From Desnuesiella massiliensis (GTDB lineage: Bacteria > Bacillota > Clostridia > Clostridiales > Clostridiaceae), in assembly GCF_001403615.1 (NCBI RefSeq), contig NZ_LN879454.1:124001-188000 (forward strand): a stretch of DNA of 64,000 bases, in the 5' to 3' direction. Below, piece by piece: positions 24,434 to 32,655 of this stretch (the stretch's first letter is position 1; each line of letters begins with the position of its first letter). Made by a program: the position numbers and the translations under genes. A model generated the notes under the pieces. That model saw only the letters and a list, made by a program, of their open reading frames with translations, had not been told where the DNA came from and ran no database searches.

Positions 24434-25267
24434 ATGGAGATTAATGATTTAAGAATATTTCAAATGGTTGCTAAGGAAGAATCCATATCAAAAGCGGCTC
24501 TAAAACTTGGCTATGCACAATCAAATATAAGCATGAGAATTAAAGTGCTAGAAAATGAGCTAAAAACTCCTTTATTTATAAGAAATAATAAAGGTATTAC
24601 TATTAATTCTGAGGGGAAGAAGCTGCTTGAATATACAGAAAAAATTATTAAGCTAGTGGATGAAGCCACTGAAGAATTTAATGTTTCTAAAATTAAGCCT
24701 TCACTAAAGATTGGAGCCACTCAAACTATTTCTGCCTCTAGGATACCTAAATTATTTGCTTTATTTTATGAAAAGAATCCTGGGGTATCTTTAGTATTGA
24801 AAACAGAAAAACAAGAGGTGCTTTTAGAGCGCCTCTCTGAGGATTACATAGATGGTGCCTTTATACATGGAGAGCATATAAATTCAAAATTTAAAGAGGT
24901 TTTTTCTTTTAAAGAAGAAGTTGTAATAATATCCTCTAAAGATATTGACTATGCTACCAAGGCAATAATAGTAAATACTGATAATAGCTGTCCTTATCGC
25001 AGCCTTGTAGGAAAATGGGTTAATGATAATAGCTTTAAATCTACAGCTATTATTGAATTTGATACCTTAGAAGCTATTCTTAAAGGAGTAACAGAAGGGC
25101 TTGGAGCCTCTCTCATACCTAGAAGCGTTTTGCCTAAAGATCATAATTTTTATGTTTATGATTTTAAGACATTAACAATTAAATTTGTAGTAAATAGAAG
25201 CAGAAAACTTGAGGATAGTCTTAAAAGTTTTATTGATATAGCGAAGGAACACATAGGTACGTCATGA
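24434..25267 (+). CDS. LysR family transcriptional regulator
   Basis: This 277-residue protein has the LysR winged helix at 1-60 (LRIFQMVAKEESISKAALKLGYAQSNISMRIKVLE) and a periplasmic-binding-like effector domain from about 88 (LKIGATQTISASRIPKLF). It is transcribed away from the SDR gene with an operator between them, so control of that enzyme is likely. GGTGGAAGG lies upstream of the ATG. It ends 37 nt before the convergent methyltransferase with no clear terminator. Confidence 0.85.
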   Translation: MEINDLRIFQMVAKEESISKAALKLGYAQSNISMRIKVLENELKTPLFIRNNKGITINSEGKKLLEYTEKIIKLVDEATEEFNVSKIKPSLKIGATQTISASRIPKLFALFYEKNPGVSLVLKTEKQEVLLERLSEDYIDGAFIHGEHINSKFKEVFSFKEEVVIISSKDIDYATKAIIVNTDNSCPYRSLVGKWVNDNSFKSTAIIEFDTLEAILKGVTEGLGASLIPRSVLPKDHNFYVYDFKTLTIKFVVNRSRKLEDSLKSFIDIAKEHIGTS

Positions 25268-25304
25268 TATTATGAAAATATAAAGAACCTGTTTCCCTAT
25301 AATC

Positions 25305-26126
25305 TTAATTTATTTTTTTAGTTATGTACAAAGAAAAGATAAATCTTGTACTTACATATCCACCATAATCATTGATAACTTCTTCAATTTCGCTATCCAT
25401 TTTTTCAATAATTTTATCATTTAGCTTATCAAGAATAGAAGCAAAGGCAGGTATTGTCTTTTTTACTTTTAAATATTGACTGGCATTGTTTCTTACTTCT
25501 TCTGTGTACTCTATTTTTTCAACTAACTCAAATAAGCCCGATGCTTCTATTTCTGCTCTTCTTTCATCTCCTTTTGATACTCCATCATTTGTGCGCCTCT
25601 CAGGCTTTCCATTATCAAAAGAATAGTCAGAAGCATAACGCGCAACTATGGCATTAGTCTTTTCCTCTATTTCCATTGTGGCAGGCAAGACATCATGGCA
25701 AGGATTATACCAAAACAGAACAAGATGGCCATTATCTTTTAAAAGGTTATGGCATTTTTTATACTTAACACTAGCGTCAAGCCAGTGAAATGCTTGAGCA
25801 CAATAAATCATGTCATACTGTTCATTGGTAGGACAGTTCCACTGCTCAAATGGAGCTACGTCCAAGGTAACCTTTTGATAATTGGTACATTTATTCCTAA
25901 GTATTTCCGCCATATCCTCACCTAGTTCTACGGCGTGGATGGTAAAGTTTTTTTCAGCAAATTGTATAGTGGCTTTCCCAGTTCCTGGACCAATTTCTAA
26001 CAGCTTGTCTTTTGTTTTTATGCCAGTCTTAGAAATAACATCCTGAATTAATCTTTCTGGATATGAAGGTCTTATTTCATCATATATGACCGAAATTCCC
26101 TTATAAGGTTCAATTTTTGCAACCAT
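25305..26126 (-). CDS. class I SAM-dependent methyltransferase
   Basis: This 273-residue protein carries a Rossmann methyltransferase core: LLEIGPGTGKATIQFAEKN (motif I, about 40-58), VELGEDMAEIL (motif II), YDMIYCAQAFHWLD (motif IV) and LKDNGHLVLFWYNP. The FHW motif is usual in the Methyltransf_11 group near UbiE/TAM-like small-molecule enzymes. Its substrate cannot be inferred. AAGGAGGATAAGCC precedes the ATG. It is a single gene. Confidence 0.8.
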   Translation of the reverse strand: MVAKIEPYKGISVIYDEIRPSYPERLIQDVISKTGIKTKDKLLEIGPGTGKATIQFAEKNFTIHAVELGEDMAEILRNKCTNYQKVTLDVAPFEQWNCPTNEQYDMIYCAQAFHWLDASVKYKKCHNLLKDNGHLVLFWYNPCHDVLPATMEIEEKTNAIVARYASDYSFDNGKPERRTNDGVSKGDERRAEIEASGLFELVEKIEYTEEVRNNASQYLKVKKTIPAFASILDKLNDKIIEKMDSEIEEVINDYGGYVSTRFIFSLYITKKIN

Positions 26127-26167
26127 GGCTTATCCTCCTTAAATGAAAGTAAATTAGCTTTATTACA

Positions 26168-26431
26168 TCACTCATAATGATAATAATTTCCAAAGGTACA
26201 TTTTGTCATAATTCCTTGCTCTCCATTTGACTTCTTGACTTTATATTTTTGTCCGGAAGAAAATATGCCCGATATATCTTCCAGTTCGTAATTAGTAGCA
26301 ATAATATTATTGGTTTTAAGTTTACCTGTAAATGTTTTATGTAATTCACCACAATCCTCATAAAATATTAATCCTTCCTTAAATAGATGCATACTTCCAT
26401 TTTTTATCTCAATTTTGTATTTTTCTTTCAT
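26168..26431 (-). CDS. hypothetical small protein
   Basis: This 87-residue soluble protein is not recognised. It is beta-rich and ends with GIMTKCTFGNYYHYE. It has no signal or membrane segment. AAAAGGGG precedes the ATG. It lies 41 nt from the methyltransferase on the same strand but upstream of it, so it could be cotranscribed with it. Confidence 0.5.
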   Translation of the reverse strand: MKEKYKIEIKNGSMHLFKEGLIFYEDCGELHKTFTGKLKTNNIIATNYELEDISGIFSSGQKYKVKKSNGEQGIMTKCTFGNYYHYE

Positions 26432-26689
26432 ATAAAAATCCCCTTTTTTAACTAGTGTTTTTATGGCTTCATTTAACTAGGCGAGATGATATTATTTACA
26501 ATTATAGCATATCTAATTATATTTATCCATTAATTTACATTGTCTTTTAAATATCTGCATTTTTTATAATGTCAGCATATTCTGAAAATATTGAAAAAAT
26601 TAATTATAGTGGTATAATCAGTACACTAAGGTATTTTGCAAATGCTTATAAAAATGCAATTTATTCCTAGTATAAAAAGAAACAGTGAT

Positions 26690-26882
26690 AAAAAATAGTG
26701 AAAGGATGAAAGGTATGCGTGATCCTTGTTAATATCAGTTAATATTTAAAACTGATTACGGTTAACGCCACAAATTAATATTTTCAGTTATAGAACACTG
26801 GAGTAAAAAACTTATCTTACTCCGAGGTCCTCCATGGTTTTCTTTTTTATTTCAAATAGAAAAGAAAGCGGAGGAGATATAA
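26690..26882 (+). promoter_or_regulatory. structured leader of the rRNA methyltransferase
   Basis: Three hairpins follow each other: ATCAGTT/AACTGAT (26737-26758 area), GGAGTAA/TTACTCC (26800-26823) and TCCTCC-TTTTCTTTT/AAAAGAAA-GGAGGA (26828-26875). The last one buries the ribosome binding site of the methyltransferase completely. A short ORF at 26834 runs through this stem. A five-codon frame (MRDPC, ATG near 26715) lies further upstream behind GAAAGG. The design resembles translational attenuators of erm-type genes. The remaining part of 26432-26690 shows no further feature. Confidence 0.65.
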
Positions 26883-26905
26883 ATGAAAATATTAAAAGGA
26901 AATAA
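26834..26905 (+). CDS. possible leader peptide overlapping the methyltransferase start
   Basis: The ATG follows GAGG by 6 nt and encodes 23 residues (MVFFFISNRKESGGD, then INENIKRK) before TAA at 26903. It covers both arms of the hairpin that hides the next gene's ribosome binding site and ends 22 nt into that gene in another frame. A translating ribosome would open the site. Whether it is translated is unproven. Confidence 0.45.
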   Translation: MVFFFISNRKESGGDINENIKRK

Positions 26906-27533
26906 AATTGAAAATTTAGATGGTGAAACATTAAGAAATATAACGAGAGCTTATAAAGGCATAACAATAGATATTGGTACTGGAGATGGTAGTTTTCCAT
27001 ACAAGAAAGCTAAGGAGAATAAAGAACATTTCTATATAGGCTTGGATGCTGTAGCTAATAACATGATGGAAAGCGCAGTGAAGGCTAACAGAAAGCCTGC
27101 AAAAGGCGGCTTGAGCAATGTATTGTATGTTATTGATAATGCCCTAAATATTTCAGAGGAGCTTACAAGCTCTGCAGATAATATATATATAAACTTGCCT
27201 TGGGGCAGTCTTAGAGATGGGGTAGTTAAAGGGGAAGATAAGCTTCTACAGGGTATAAGAAAAATAGGTAAGGCTAAAGCGAATTTAGATATATTTGTTA
27301 CCTACAGTTCATTGTATGAAGCAAAGGAAATTAGCTCAAGGCAACTTCCTCTGTTATCCCTGGAGTATATTAACACAGAGTTAAGATACCAATACAGTCG
27401 TTATGGAATAGAAATAAAGAAGATTAAAATTTGTAACAATGATAGTCTTAAAGAGTTAGATACCTCCTGGGCAAAAAAATTAGCTTTTGGAAGAGAAAGA
27501 GAAATATATCATTTAAAAGGGATACTTGATTAA
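26883..27533 (+). CDS. 16S rRNA m1A1408 methyltransferase, KamB/NpmA family
   Basis: This 216-residue protein follows KamB/NpmA along its length. DIGTGDGSFPYKKAK (30-44) is the SAM site; NRKPAKGGLSNVLYV (69-83) is near-identical to KamB. LPWGSL places a Trp at 107 and TSW a Trp at 196, the two residues known from NpmA to grip the flipped A1408. Methylation at N1 of A1408 blocks aminoglycosides such as kanamycin and apramycin. Homologues are known in some environmental Firmicutes, and not all give strong resistance, so activity needs testing. GGAGGAGATATAA precedes the ATG but is locked in a hairpin. Confidence 0.88.
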   Translation: MKILKGNKIENLDGETLRNITRAYKGITIDIGTGDGSFPYKKAKENKEHFYIGLDAVANNMMESAVKANRKPAKGGLSNVLYVIDNALNISEELTSSADNIYINLPWGSLRDGVVKGEDKLLQGIRKIGKAKANLDIFVTYSSLYEAKEISSRQLPLLSLEYINTELRYQYSRYGIEIKKIKICNNDSLKELDTSWAKKLAFGREREIYHLKGILD

Positions 27534-27539
27534 AAGATG

Positions 27540-27571
27540 GCAAGTGGTTATTGATCACTTGCTATTTTTTT
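27540..27571 (+). terminator. terminator of the rRNA methyltransferase
   Basis: GCAAGTG and CACTTGC pair around GTTATTGAT-type loop sequence, and TATTTTTTT follows. Confidence 0.88.
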
Positions 27572-27638
27572 AATATAGCAAAGGAATACATATGCATTGC
27601 GATATTATTGAATATAAATTTTTATTATTTAAATTTCA

Positions 27639-27687
27639 TTGAATTGCCTCGGCAATCTATGTATAATAAATACATAGATTGCCGAGG
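27639..27687 (+). promoter_or_regulatory. PadR promoter with perfect operator palindrome
   Basis: TTGAAT (-35, 27639) and TATAAT (-10, 27662) are 17 nt apart. CCTCGGCAATCTATGTA and TACATAGATTGCCGAGG form a perfect 17-bp inverted repeat around TAATAAA, covering the spacer, the -10 box and the start point. The inner ATGTA/TACAT resembles PadR sites, so PadR autorepression is likely. Confidence 0.85.
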
Positions 27688-27712
27688 TGAAATTTGTTAG
27701 AGGAGGAATATA

Positions 27713-28057
27713 ATGAAGATTGATAAAAGCTTAATTAGCGGCAGTACTACCATGCTTGTATTAATGCTGTTGAATGAAGGGGATAAGTATGGCTATGAAA
27801 TGATAAAAAAATTAGAAGAACGGTCAGATAATACCTTCATCTTAAAAGAAGGCACACTATATCCTATTCTACATGGACTTGAAAAGGATGGTATGGTTGA
27901 ATCCTACATGCATGAAACAGAGAATGGAAGGAAAAGAAGGTATTACAGAATAACCCTGAAGGGACAGAAGCTTCTGACTGATAAGAAAAATGAATGGGAT
28001 TTTTTCACCTCAAAGATTAATAAGGTACTTGGGGGTGAGGGGCATGCCATGGTATAA
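27713..28057 (+). CDS. PadR family transcriptional regulator
   Basis: This 114-residue protein is a short PadR/PhaL-type winged helix: STTMLVLMLLNEGDKYGYEMIKKLEE, then FILKEGTLYPILHGLEKDGMV and GRKRRYYRITLKGQKLL. It heads a three-gene unit with two membrane proteins and is preceded by a perfect operator. Such PadR genes followed by a HAAS-domain membrane protein usually respond to envelope stress or antimicrobial compounds. TAGAGGAGG precedes the ATG. Confidence 0.9.
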   Translation: MKIDKSLISGSTTMLVLMLLNEGDKYGYEMIKKLEERSDNTFILKEGTLYPILHGLEKDGMVESYMHETENGRKRRYYRITLKGQKLLTDKKNEWDFFTSKINKVLGGEGHAMV

Positions 28058-28739
28058 GGTAGACGAGTTTTTAAACGAGGTATGTAAGAATGTAAAATAC
28101 AAGGGAGCTCATGATACCATAAGTGAAGAGCTTCAAAATCATATTCAAGATCGCATCCATGACTTTATTGACAGGGGTTTTGATGAGGAAACAGCTATCA
28201 GAAAAGCAGTGGAGAGCATGGGAGATCCTGTGGAGATTGGCAAGGAATTAAACAAGCTTCACAGACCTTATGTAGGATGGTTTCTATCAATTATTAATAC
28301 TTTAATAGTATTAGTAGGTTTTTATGCGATTTTAATAATTATTCCTAGCTTTTTTCGTATTTTCGAACCCTTTGGTTCAATCCCTAGCGGTAAGGATATA
28401 AAATACTCAGTGAACATTAATGAGAAGGATAGAATTGATGACAGAACTGTGGTAGTAAAAAAGCTTGTGGTAGATAAAAATGGCAGCGTATATATACGTT
28501 ATGATGATTACAGCAAGCTATTTTCTCAGGGATGGTCAATGCTGGATTTTCAAATATATGATGATAAAGGAAATAGATATTATGGAGGAGGAGAGGGCAA
28601 AGGCAATATTTTCGGTAATAGGCATTTAATCCGCATTGATAATTTTAACAAGGATGCAAAAAAGTTAATTCTCGATTATGATTACTACAACAGGAAGATG
28701 AGATTTGAGTTACCCCTTAGCGGAGGTGATGGTGTATGA
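28044..28739 (+). CDS. permease prefix/HAAS domain membrane protein
   Basis: The start is the ATG at 28044 (MPWYKVDEF), 6 nt after GGGGGTGAGG and overlapping the end of padR. Residues 1-70 are a helical permease-prefix (HAAS) domain with the ESMGDPVEIGKELNK motif that often follows PadR genes. One transmembrane helix (about 77-100) leads to an external domain of about 130 residues rich in Asp and Tyr (YVRYDDYSKLFSQGW-like) with a beta fold. It has no permease domain despite the family name. It is translationally coupled to the next gene through ATGA. Confidence 0.75.
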   Translation: MPWYKVDEFLNEVCKNVKYKGAHDTISEELQNHIQDRIHDFIDRGFDEETAIRKAVESMGDPVEIGKELNKLHRPYVGWFLSIINTLIVLVGFYAILIIIPSFFRIFEPFGSIPSGKDIKYSVNINEKDRIDDRTVVVKKLVVDKNGSVYIRYDDYSKLFSQGWSMLDFQIYDDKGNRYYGGGEGKGNIFGNRHLIRIDNFNKDAKKLILDYDYYNRKMRFELPLSGGDGV

Positions 28740-29290
28740 TAAAAAAGCAAAAACTTATAAGAAATACACTTATTTTAGTGTTGCTACTTCTAATTTCTAC
28801 AAGCTTTTTAGGTGCTTCTTTTACTCCTCTCTCTGCCCATAAAAGATCAGAAAGAACAGCGAATTATGGCCCCTCTACAATTATAAAATCACAAAAGATA
28901 AAAGGGGGCATGTTATATCTGTGTAAATATGACAAATGGTTCTCATTGAACACCGTAAAAAGAGGTTTTTTGGGACTATGGTATGCGGGAGATCAAGTAC
29001 ATGGCAGTGAAAATGACATTAAAAATGCCATTAACTATAGCTGGGGTATAAGCAGCATTAAAGACAACTATAGATTAGGAAAATTTTATGGTATAGTGAA
29101 TGATCCTAATATTAAATCTGTTAAATTGGCACTGAATGTGAAGGATGAAATGAAAATCTTCGAGCAAAAGGAACTTTATGATAGTATGTTTTTATTTACC
29201 TTGGAGGGAGATGTAGTAAATTTTCAGGCTGCTAAAATCACTGGATTTGATAAGGACTCCAATATTATTTTTGAAAAAGCATTGCCCTGA
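28736..29290 (+). CDS. hypothetical exported protein of the PadR operon
   Basis: This 184-residue protein overlaps the preceding stop by four bases. It has a long signal or anchor helix (about 9-30, NTLILVLLLLISTSFLGASF) and a mature domain I do not recognise; LYLCKYDKWFSLNTVKRGFLG and NIKSVKLALNVKDEM look beta-rich. Co-expression with PadR and the HAAS protein suggests a partner in an envelope response. Confidence 0.65.
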   Translation: MIKKQKLIRNTLILVLLLLISTSFLGASFTPLSAHKRSERTANYGPSTIIKSQKIKGGMLYLCKYDKWFSLNTVKRGFLGLWYAGDQVHGSENDIKNAINYSWGISSIKDNYRLGKFYGIVNDPNIKSVKLALNVKDEMKIFEQKELYDSMFLFTLEGDVVNFQAAKITGFDKDSNIIFEKALP

Positions 29291-29336
29291 TATATGAGAT
29301 AGGCTCATGAGTTATGAATATAGGTTTCTTTAGAAC

Positions 29337-29369
29337 CTCCATAGATTTGGGCAAACCAAATCTATGGAG
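29337..29369. other. perfect 14-bp inverted repeat
   Basis: CTCCATAGATTTGG and CCAAATCTATGGAG pair around GCAAA. No T-run follows on the plus strand. It lies between convergent genes and may end transcription weakly or bind a protein. Confidence 0.5.
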
Positions 29370-29394
29370 CTACAAATACCTTATAACACAATAA

Positions 29395-29817
29395 TCATAA
29401 AATTTCTTTTTGGATTAAATCAGCAAAATCTTGGTCTTGTTCTGCTACTTTAACAATATATGTTAGTATGTTGCCAGGATAATCAATTATTTCTTTTAAT
29501 ACTATACTTTCAATAGATCTTCTAGCTAATGAAATATTACAATTTTCATTATGGCCTTTCATACACTGTTTACATGTTTTGCATATAGCTGCTATACATC
29601 TTGCTGCCATTAGCCTGTCATAATGCTTCATATCATCTTTTGGAATAAGCTGCAAACCGTCCTTTATTATTGTCAGCCCGTTTTTTGGAGTTAAATTTAG
29701 TGCATCTAAAGCAAAGCCAATATTACATTTCCATTTAACGCAGTGCACCGTTTGATAATTTTTACAGTCCAAACATATTTGTTCTAAAGTACTAATGGCA
29801 TCATTATTATGTTTCAT
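29395..29817 (-). CDS. cysteine-rich hypothetical protein
   Basis: This 140-residue soluble protein has two Cys clusters: CLDCKNYQTVHCVKWKC (about 15-31) and CKTCKQCMKGHNENC (about 79-93). This spacing could hold metal or an iron-sulfur cluster. I do not recognise the family. No signal peptide is present. It sits alone, 117 nt from azoR on the same strand, with a weak start site. Confidence 0.55.
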   Translation of the reverse strand: MKHNNDAISTLEQICLDCKNYQTVHCVKWKCNIGFALDALNLTPKNGLTIIKDGLQLIPKDDMKHYDRLMAARCIAAICKTCKQCMKGHNENCNISLARRSIESIVLKEIIDYPGNILTYIVKVAEQDQDFADLIQKEIL

Positions 29818-29933
29818 AACTTTCCTCTTTCTTAAGGATATAATATATTTATTATTTATTAAGCATTAATGGCTAATAAGGATAATTAAAACTTAACTAT
29901 CTTTTTCTTAACATTATAGTTTTAATGTAATGG

Positions 29934-30536
29934 CTAAAAGTTCTTAACTGCTTGGCTAGCCTTTTCAATGGCCTTTTCTAAAATTGCTTCTACATCCTCA
30001 CCAATAACATCTAACTTATCTGCCGCTACTGTAGAAAAATCAGTGATTCCAAAAAATCCAAAGATGGTTCTTAAATATCTATCACCCATTTCATACTCTG
30101 AGGCGTGTCCTTCAGAATATCCTCCACCTCTTCCAACAATATGAATGGCTTTTTTTCCTTGACATAAGCCCACTGGACCCTCAGCGGTATATTTAAATGT
30201 GATTCCTGTGATAGATATGTAGTCTATATATGCCTTTAATATGGCAGGGATACTTAAGTTCCACAGCGGTGCTGCAATTATATATTTATCTGCCTCAGCG
30301 AATTGATAGGCATATTTTAGAATAGGATGATCTTTACCTTCCCCAGAAGCTGGTTTATGAAGGCTCATGTCTTCTTCTGATAAAAATCCTATACCCTCTT
30401 TATACAAATCTAAAGTTATAATTTCATCGTTAGGATTGAGTTCTTTATATTGTTTAACAAAGTTATCAGAGATTTTAAAAGTCCTTGATGTTCCCTCTGG
30501 TTTTGAATTTGCTTTAATATACAATATTTTGCTCAT
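29934..30536 (-). CDS. azoR: FMN-dependent NADH-azoreductase
   Basis: This 200-residue flavodoxin-fold protein matches AzoR: KILYIKANSKPEGTSRTFKI (FMN phosphate loop), APLWNLSIPAILKAYIDYI (about 94-112) and VGRGGGYSEG (about 143-152). AzoR reduces azo dyes and quinones with NADH. It diverges from an HxlR regulator with a strong palindrome between them, as for quinone- or aldehyde-responsive azoR genes in Firmicutes. A GGAGC site precedes the ATG. Confidence 0.87.
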   Translation of the reverse strand: MSKILYIKANSKPEGTSRTFKISDNFVKQYKELNPNDEIITLDLYKEGIGFLSEEDMSLHKPASGEGKDHPILKYAYQFAEADKYIIAAPLWNLSIPAILKAYIDYISITGITFKYTAEGPVGLCQGKKAIHIVGRGGGYSEGHASEYEMGDRYLRTIFGFFGITDFSTVAADKLDVIGEDVEAILEKAIEKASQAVKNF

Positions 30537-30675
30537 ATTTTTTGCTCCTTTAAAATTTATTTACAATGTTTATAAATTAATCATGAATTTATTAATACAT
30601 TTATTTTGATAGCTATCTCTTAAGAGGTTTCTATGATATTATAATATTATTTATTTATTCTTTTATCAATTAGGC

Positions 30676-30704
30676 ACTTTTTTGTCATGTAGTGACAAAA
30701 AAGT
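30676..30704. promoter_or_regulatory. probable HxlR operator
   Basis: ACTTTTTTGTCA and TGACAAAAAAGT form a perfect 12-bp inverted repeat around TGTAG. It lies 27 nt before the hxlR start and between hxlR and azoR. Confidence 0.75.
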
Positions 30705-30730
30705 AACCACTACCTAGAGAGGTGTTTAAA

Positions 30731-31102
30731 ATGGAGCAGTTAATAAATAGACATGAAGAATGCTATATGAGGGAAAAATGTGTTCAATATGAAAAGTGCC
30801 CAATGGTTCTAATCCAGGATATGATTTCTGGTAAATGGAAAATACTGATTTTGTGGTACTTGAGCTATAAGGAACTTAGGTTCAGTGATATTCAAAGAAA
30901 GCTACCCAATGTTGCTCAAAAAGTGCTTTCACGACAGTTAAAAAGTTTAGAAGAAGATAATCTTATACATAGAAGAGTCTATCCTGTTGTACCGCCTAAA
31001 GTGGAGTATAGTCTAACAGAGGTTGGTAAAAAAATGATTCCTATTTTAGAAATGATGCATAAATTTGGAGCTGAATATCTAGAAGAGGGTCTTGATAGAT
31101 AA
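30731..31102 (+). CDS. HxlR family regulator
   Basis: This 123-residue winged-helix protein has the HxlR signature: CPMVLIQDMISGKWKILILWYL, then FSDIQRKLPNVAQKVLSRQLKSLE and VPPKVEYSLTEVGKKM. Cysteines near the N-terminus (CYMREKC, CP) are the usual thiol sensors for quinones or aldehydes (as in YodB/HypR). The ATG at 30731 has AGAGAGGT upstream; an in-frame GTG lies three codons before. It likely controls azoR. Confidence 0.85.
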   Translation: MEQLINRHEECYMREKCVQYEKCPMVLIQDMISGKWKILILWYLSYKELRFSDIQRKLPNVAQKVLSRQLKSLEEDNLIHRRVYPVVPPKVEYSLTEVGKKMIPILEMMHKFGAEYLEEGLDR

Positions 31103-31387
31103 AAGGTTCCTAAGATGGAATGATTTTCCTCTTTCATAAGATCCATCTGGCTTTAATCGAGAAAGCTTCCACCATGAACTGAATGTTAAGGTATTAGAGT
31201 TTTTATTGCGTGAAGCATAGGCTAAAAAGAAAGAAGGTGCATTACTTATTAGTGCGCCTTTATCTATAACCGTTTAACCAAATTTTTACTATTTGTAAGT
31301 GTTTTGTAACACATCTGTATAATTTGTGAGTTATAGTATAAACATGATAGTAAGCTATAAATAGTAAAAGTTAAGGAGTGAATATGT

Positions 31388-32155
31388 ATGAAAAAAATAT
31401 TTTGTTTAGGGTTAATTGGAATGCTAAGCTTTGGAGCATCCTCATTTACAAAAGTAGAACCTACATCTCAGCCTATGTCAAATCCATATGTACAAGGTGC
31501 ACATATCAATGTTCAATCTGAAGTGAAAGTTTCAACAAAAGAAGTAAAAGACAGTAAAGAAGCCTACAAAATTAATTTGCAGATTCCGGTATTAGAAGGA
31601 ATTCAAGATACTAAAATTCAAACTTCTATTAATACTTTTATAGAAAAAGATGCACTTGCTTTTGCAGAGGAGATAAAAATTCAAGGGCTTGAATTTGCAA
31701 TAGATTCAAAGAAGCAAGGTTGGAAAGTAAGACCATATGAAGCTTCTACTAGCTACAAAGTTACTTACAAGCAAAAAAATATAGTAAGTATAGCTTGTAC
31801 TTACTATAGAGATACCCTTGGAGCACATGGAAACTCTGAAATAAAAACTTTTAACTTTGATTTAAACACTGGAAAACAACTTGCTTTAAAAGATCTATTT
31901 GATGAAAATGAAAACTATCTCTCTGTTATTAATGGAGAAATTCAAAAACAAATAAAATTAAATCCAACGGAATATTTTAGTGAAAAAGATCAAGGCTTTG
32001 CTTCCATTAGATCAGATCAACCTTTCGGAATAGAAGATGGTAATGTGATTATTTATTTTGACCCCTATGAGATTGCTCCATATTCAACGGGCGCTCCACA
32101 ATTTAAGCTTCCATTTTCTCTATTTAAAGGAGGAGCAAAGACAGGAGTTATTTAA
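31388..32155 (+). CDS. exported DUF4163/DUF3298 protein
   Basis: This 255-residue protein has a signal peptide (MKKIFCLGLIGMLSFGASSF) and the two-part fold of DUF4163 (about 48-140) and DUF3298 (about 145-250): YYRDTLGAHGNSEIKTFNFD, GKQLALKDLFDE and GNVIIYFDPYEIAPYSTG are hallmark segments. RsiV's lysozyme-binding domain has this fold, so a sensor or inhibitor role outside the cell is possible. It is distantly related to the lipoprotein at 10573. Its stop codon directly abuts a MITE. Confidence 0.78.
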   Translation: MKKIFCLGLIGMLSFGASSFTKVEPTSQPMSNPYVQGAHINVQSEVKVSTKEVKDSKEAYKINLQIPVLEGIQDTKIQTSINTFIEKDALAFAEEIKIQGLEFAIDSKKQGWKVRPYEASTSYKVTYKQKNIVSIACTYYRDTLGAHGNSEIKTFNFDLNTGKQLALKDLFDENENYLSVINGEIQKQIKLNPTEYFSEKDQGFASIRSDQPFGIEDGNVIIYFDPYEIAPYSTGAPQFKLPFSLFKGGAKTGVI

Positions 32156-32297
32156 TTAGGCATCGTAAAAAAATAACTAGTCAAAGATGCAAAGTATATC
32201 TTGCGTAAGACAAGGACACAGGTTCCATTAATAGTGGACGCAGTATTACGCAAAATAGACGAGTAGACTGACTAGTTATTTTTTTGGAGATGGCTTA
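32156..32297. mobile_element. family 3 MITE, copy 2
   Basis: The 136-bp element shares both ends with the copy at 10217 and is flanked by TTA on each side. It lacks the inner 123 bp; the break lies at TAGTGG, which is repeated at both sides of the missing part in copy 1. It sits exactly between two convergent genes and supplies the end of one. Confidence 0.88.
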
Positions 32298-32632
32298 ACA
32301 CAGAATTGACTGTTTTCTTTATGCTTCTTACCCCAATTGCACATTTCATTCATTAAAGGAACTAATGACAAACCCTTTTCAGATAAAGAATATTCTACCT
32401 TTGGAGGAATTTGAGGATATTCCTTACGGGTAACTATTCCATCACTCTCTAATTCTCTGAGTTGTGAACTTAACATTTTATGAGTGATTAAAGATATATT
32501 ACGTTTGAGTTCGCTATAGCGTAATGTAGATCCACAGGCCAACTCATAGATTATCTTCATTTTCCATTTACCACCGATAATGGCAAGGGTATATTCAAAA
32601 GGGGCTTGTTTACTACGACATAATGCATCCAT
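32276..32632 (-). CDS. HxlR family regulator with MITE-derived C-terminus
   Basis: This 118-residue HxlR protein has FEYTLAIIGGKWKMKIIYELACG, then YSELKRNISLITHKMLSSQLRELE and IPPKVEYSLSEKGLSLVPLM. Cys4 of the MDALC start is a possible redox sensor. The last codons (PSPKK and the stop TAA) come from the right end of the adjacent MITE. It diverges from a flavodoxin-fold reductase and a nitroreductase, its probable targets. Confidence 0.85.
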   Translation of the reverse strand: MDALCRSKQAPFEYTLAIIGGKWKMKIIYELACGSTLRYSELKRNISLITHKMLSSQLRELESDGIVTRKEYPQIPPKVEYSLSEKGLSLVPLMNEMCNWGKKHKENSQFCVKPSPKK

Positions 32633-32655
32633 ATAAGTTACACTCTCCTAATGGT

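Noticed and set aside
26812..27000. A 62-codon minus-strand frame over the methyltransferase start
   Set aside because: It overlaps the structured leader and a strongly conserved coding start on the other strand.
31225..31265. GGTGC/GCGCC hairpin as a terminator of hxlR
   Set aside because: The stem is short and imperfect and the T-run is weak, so I did not list it.
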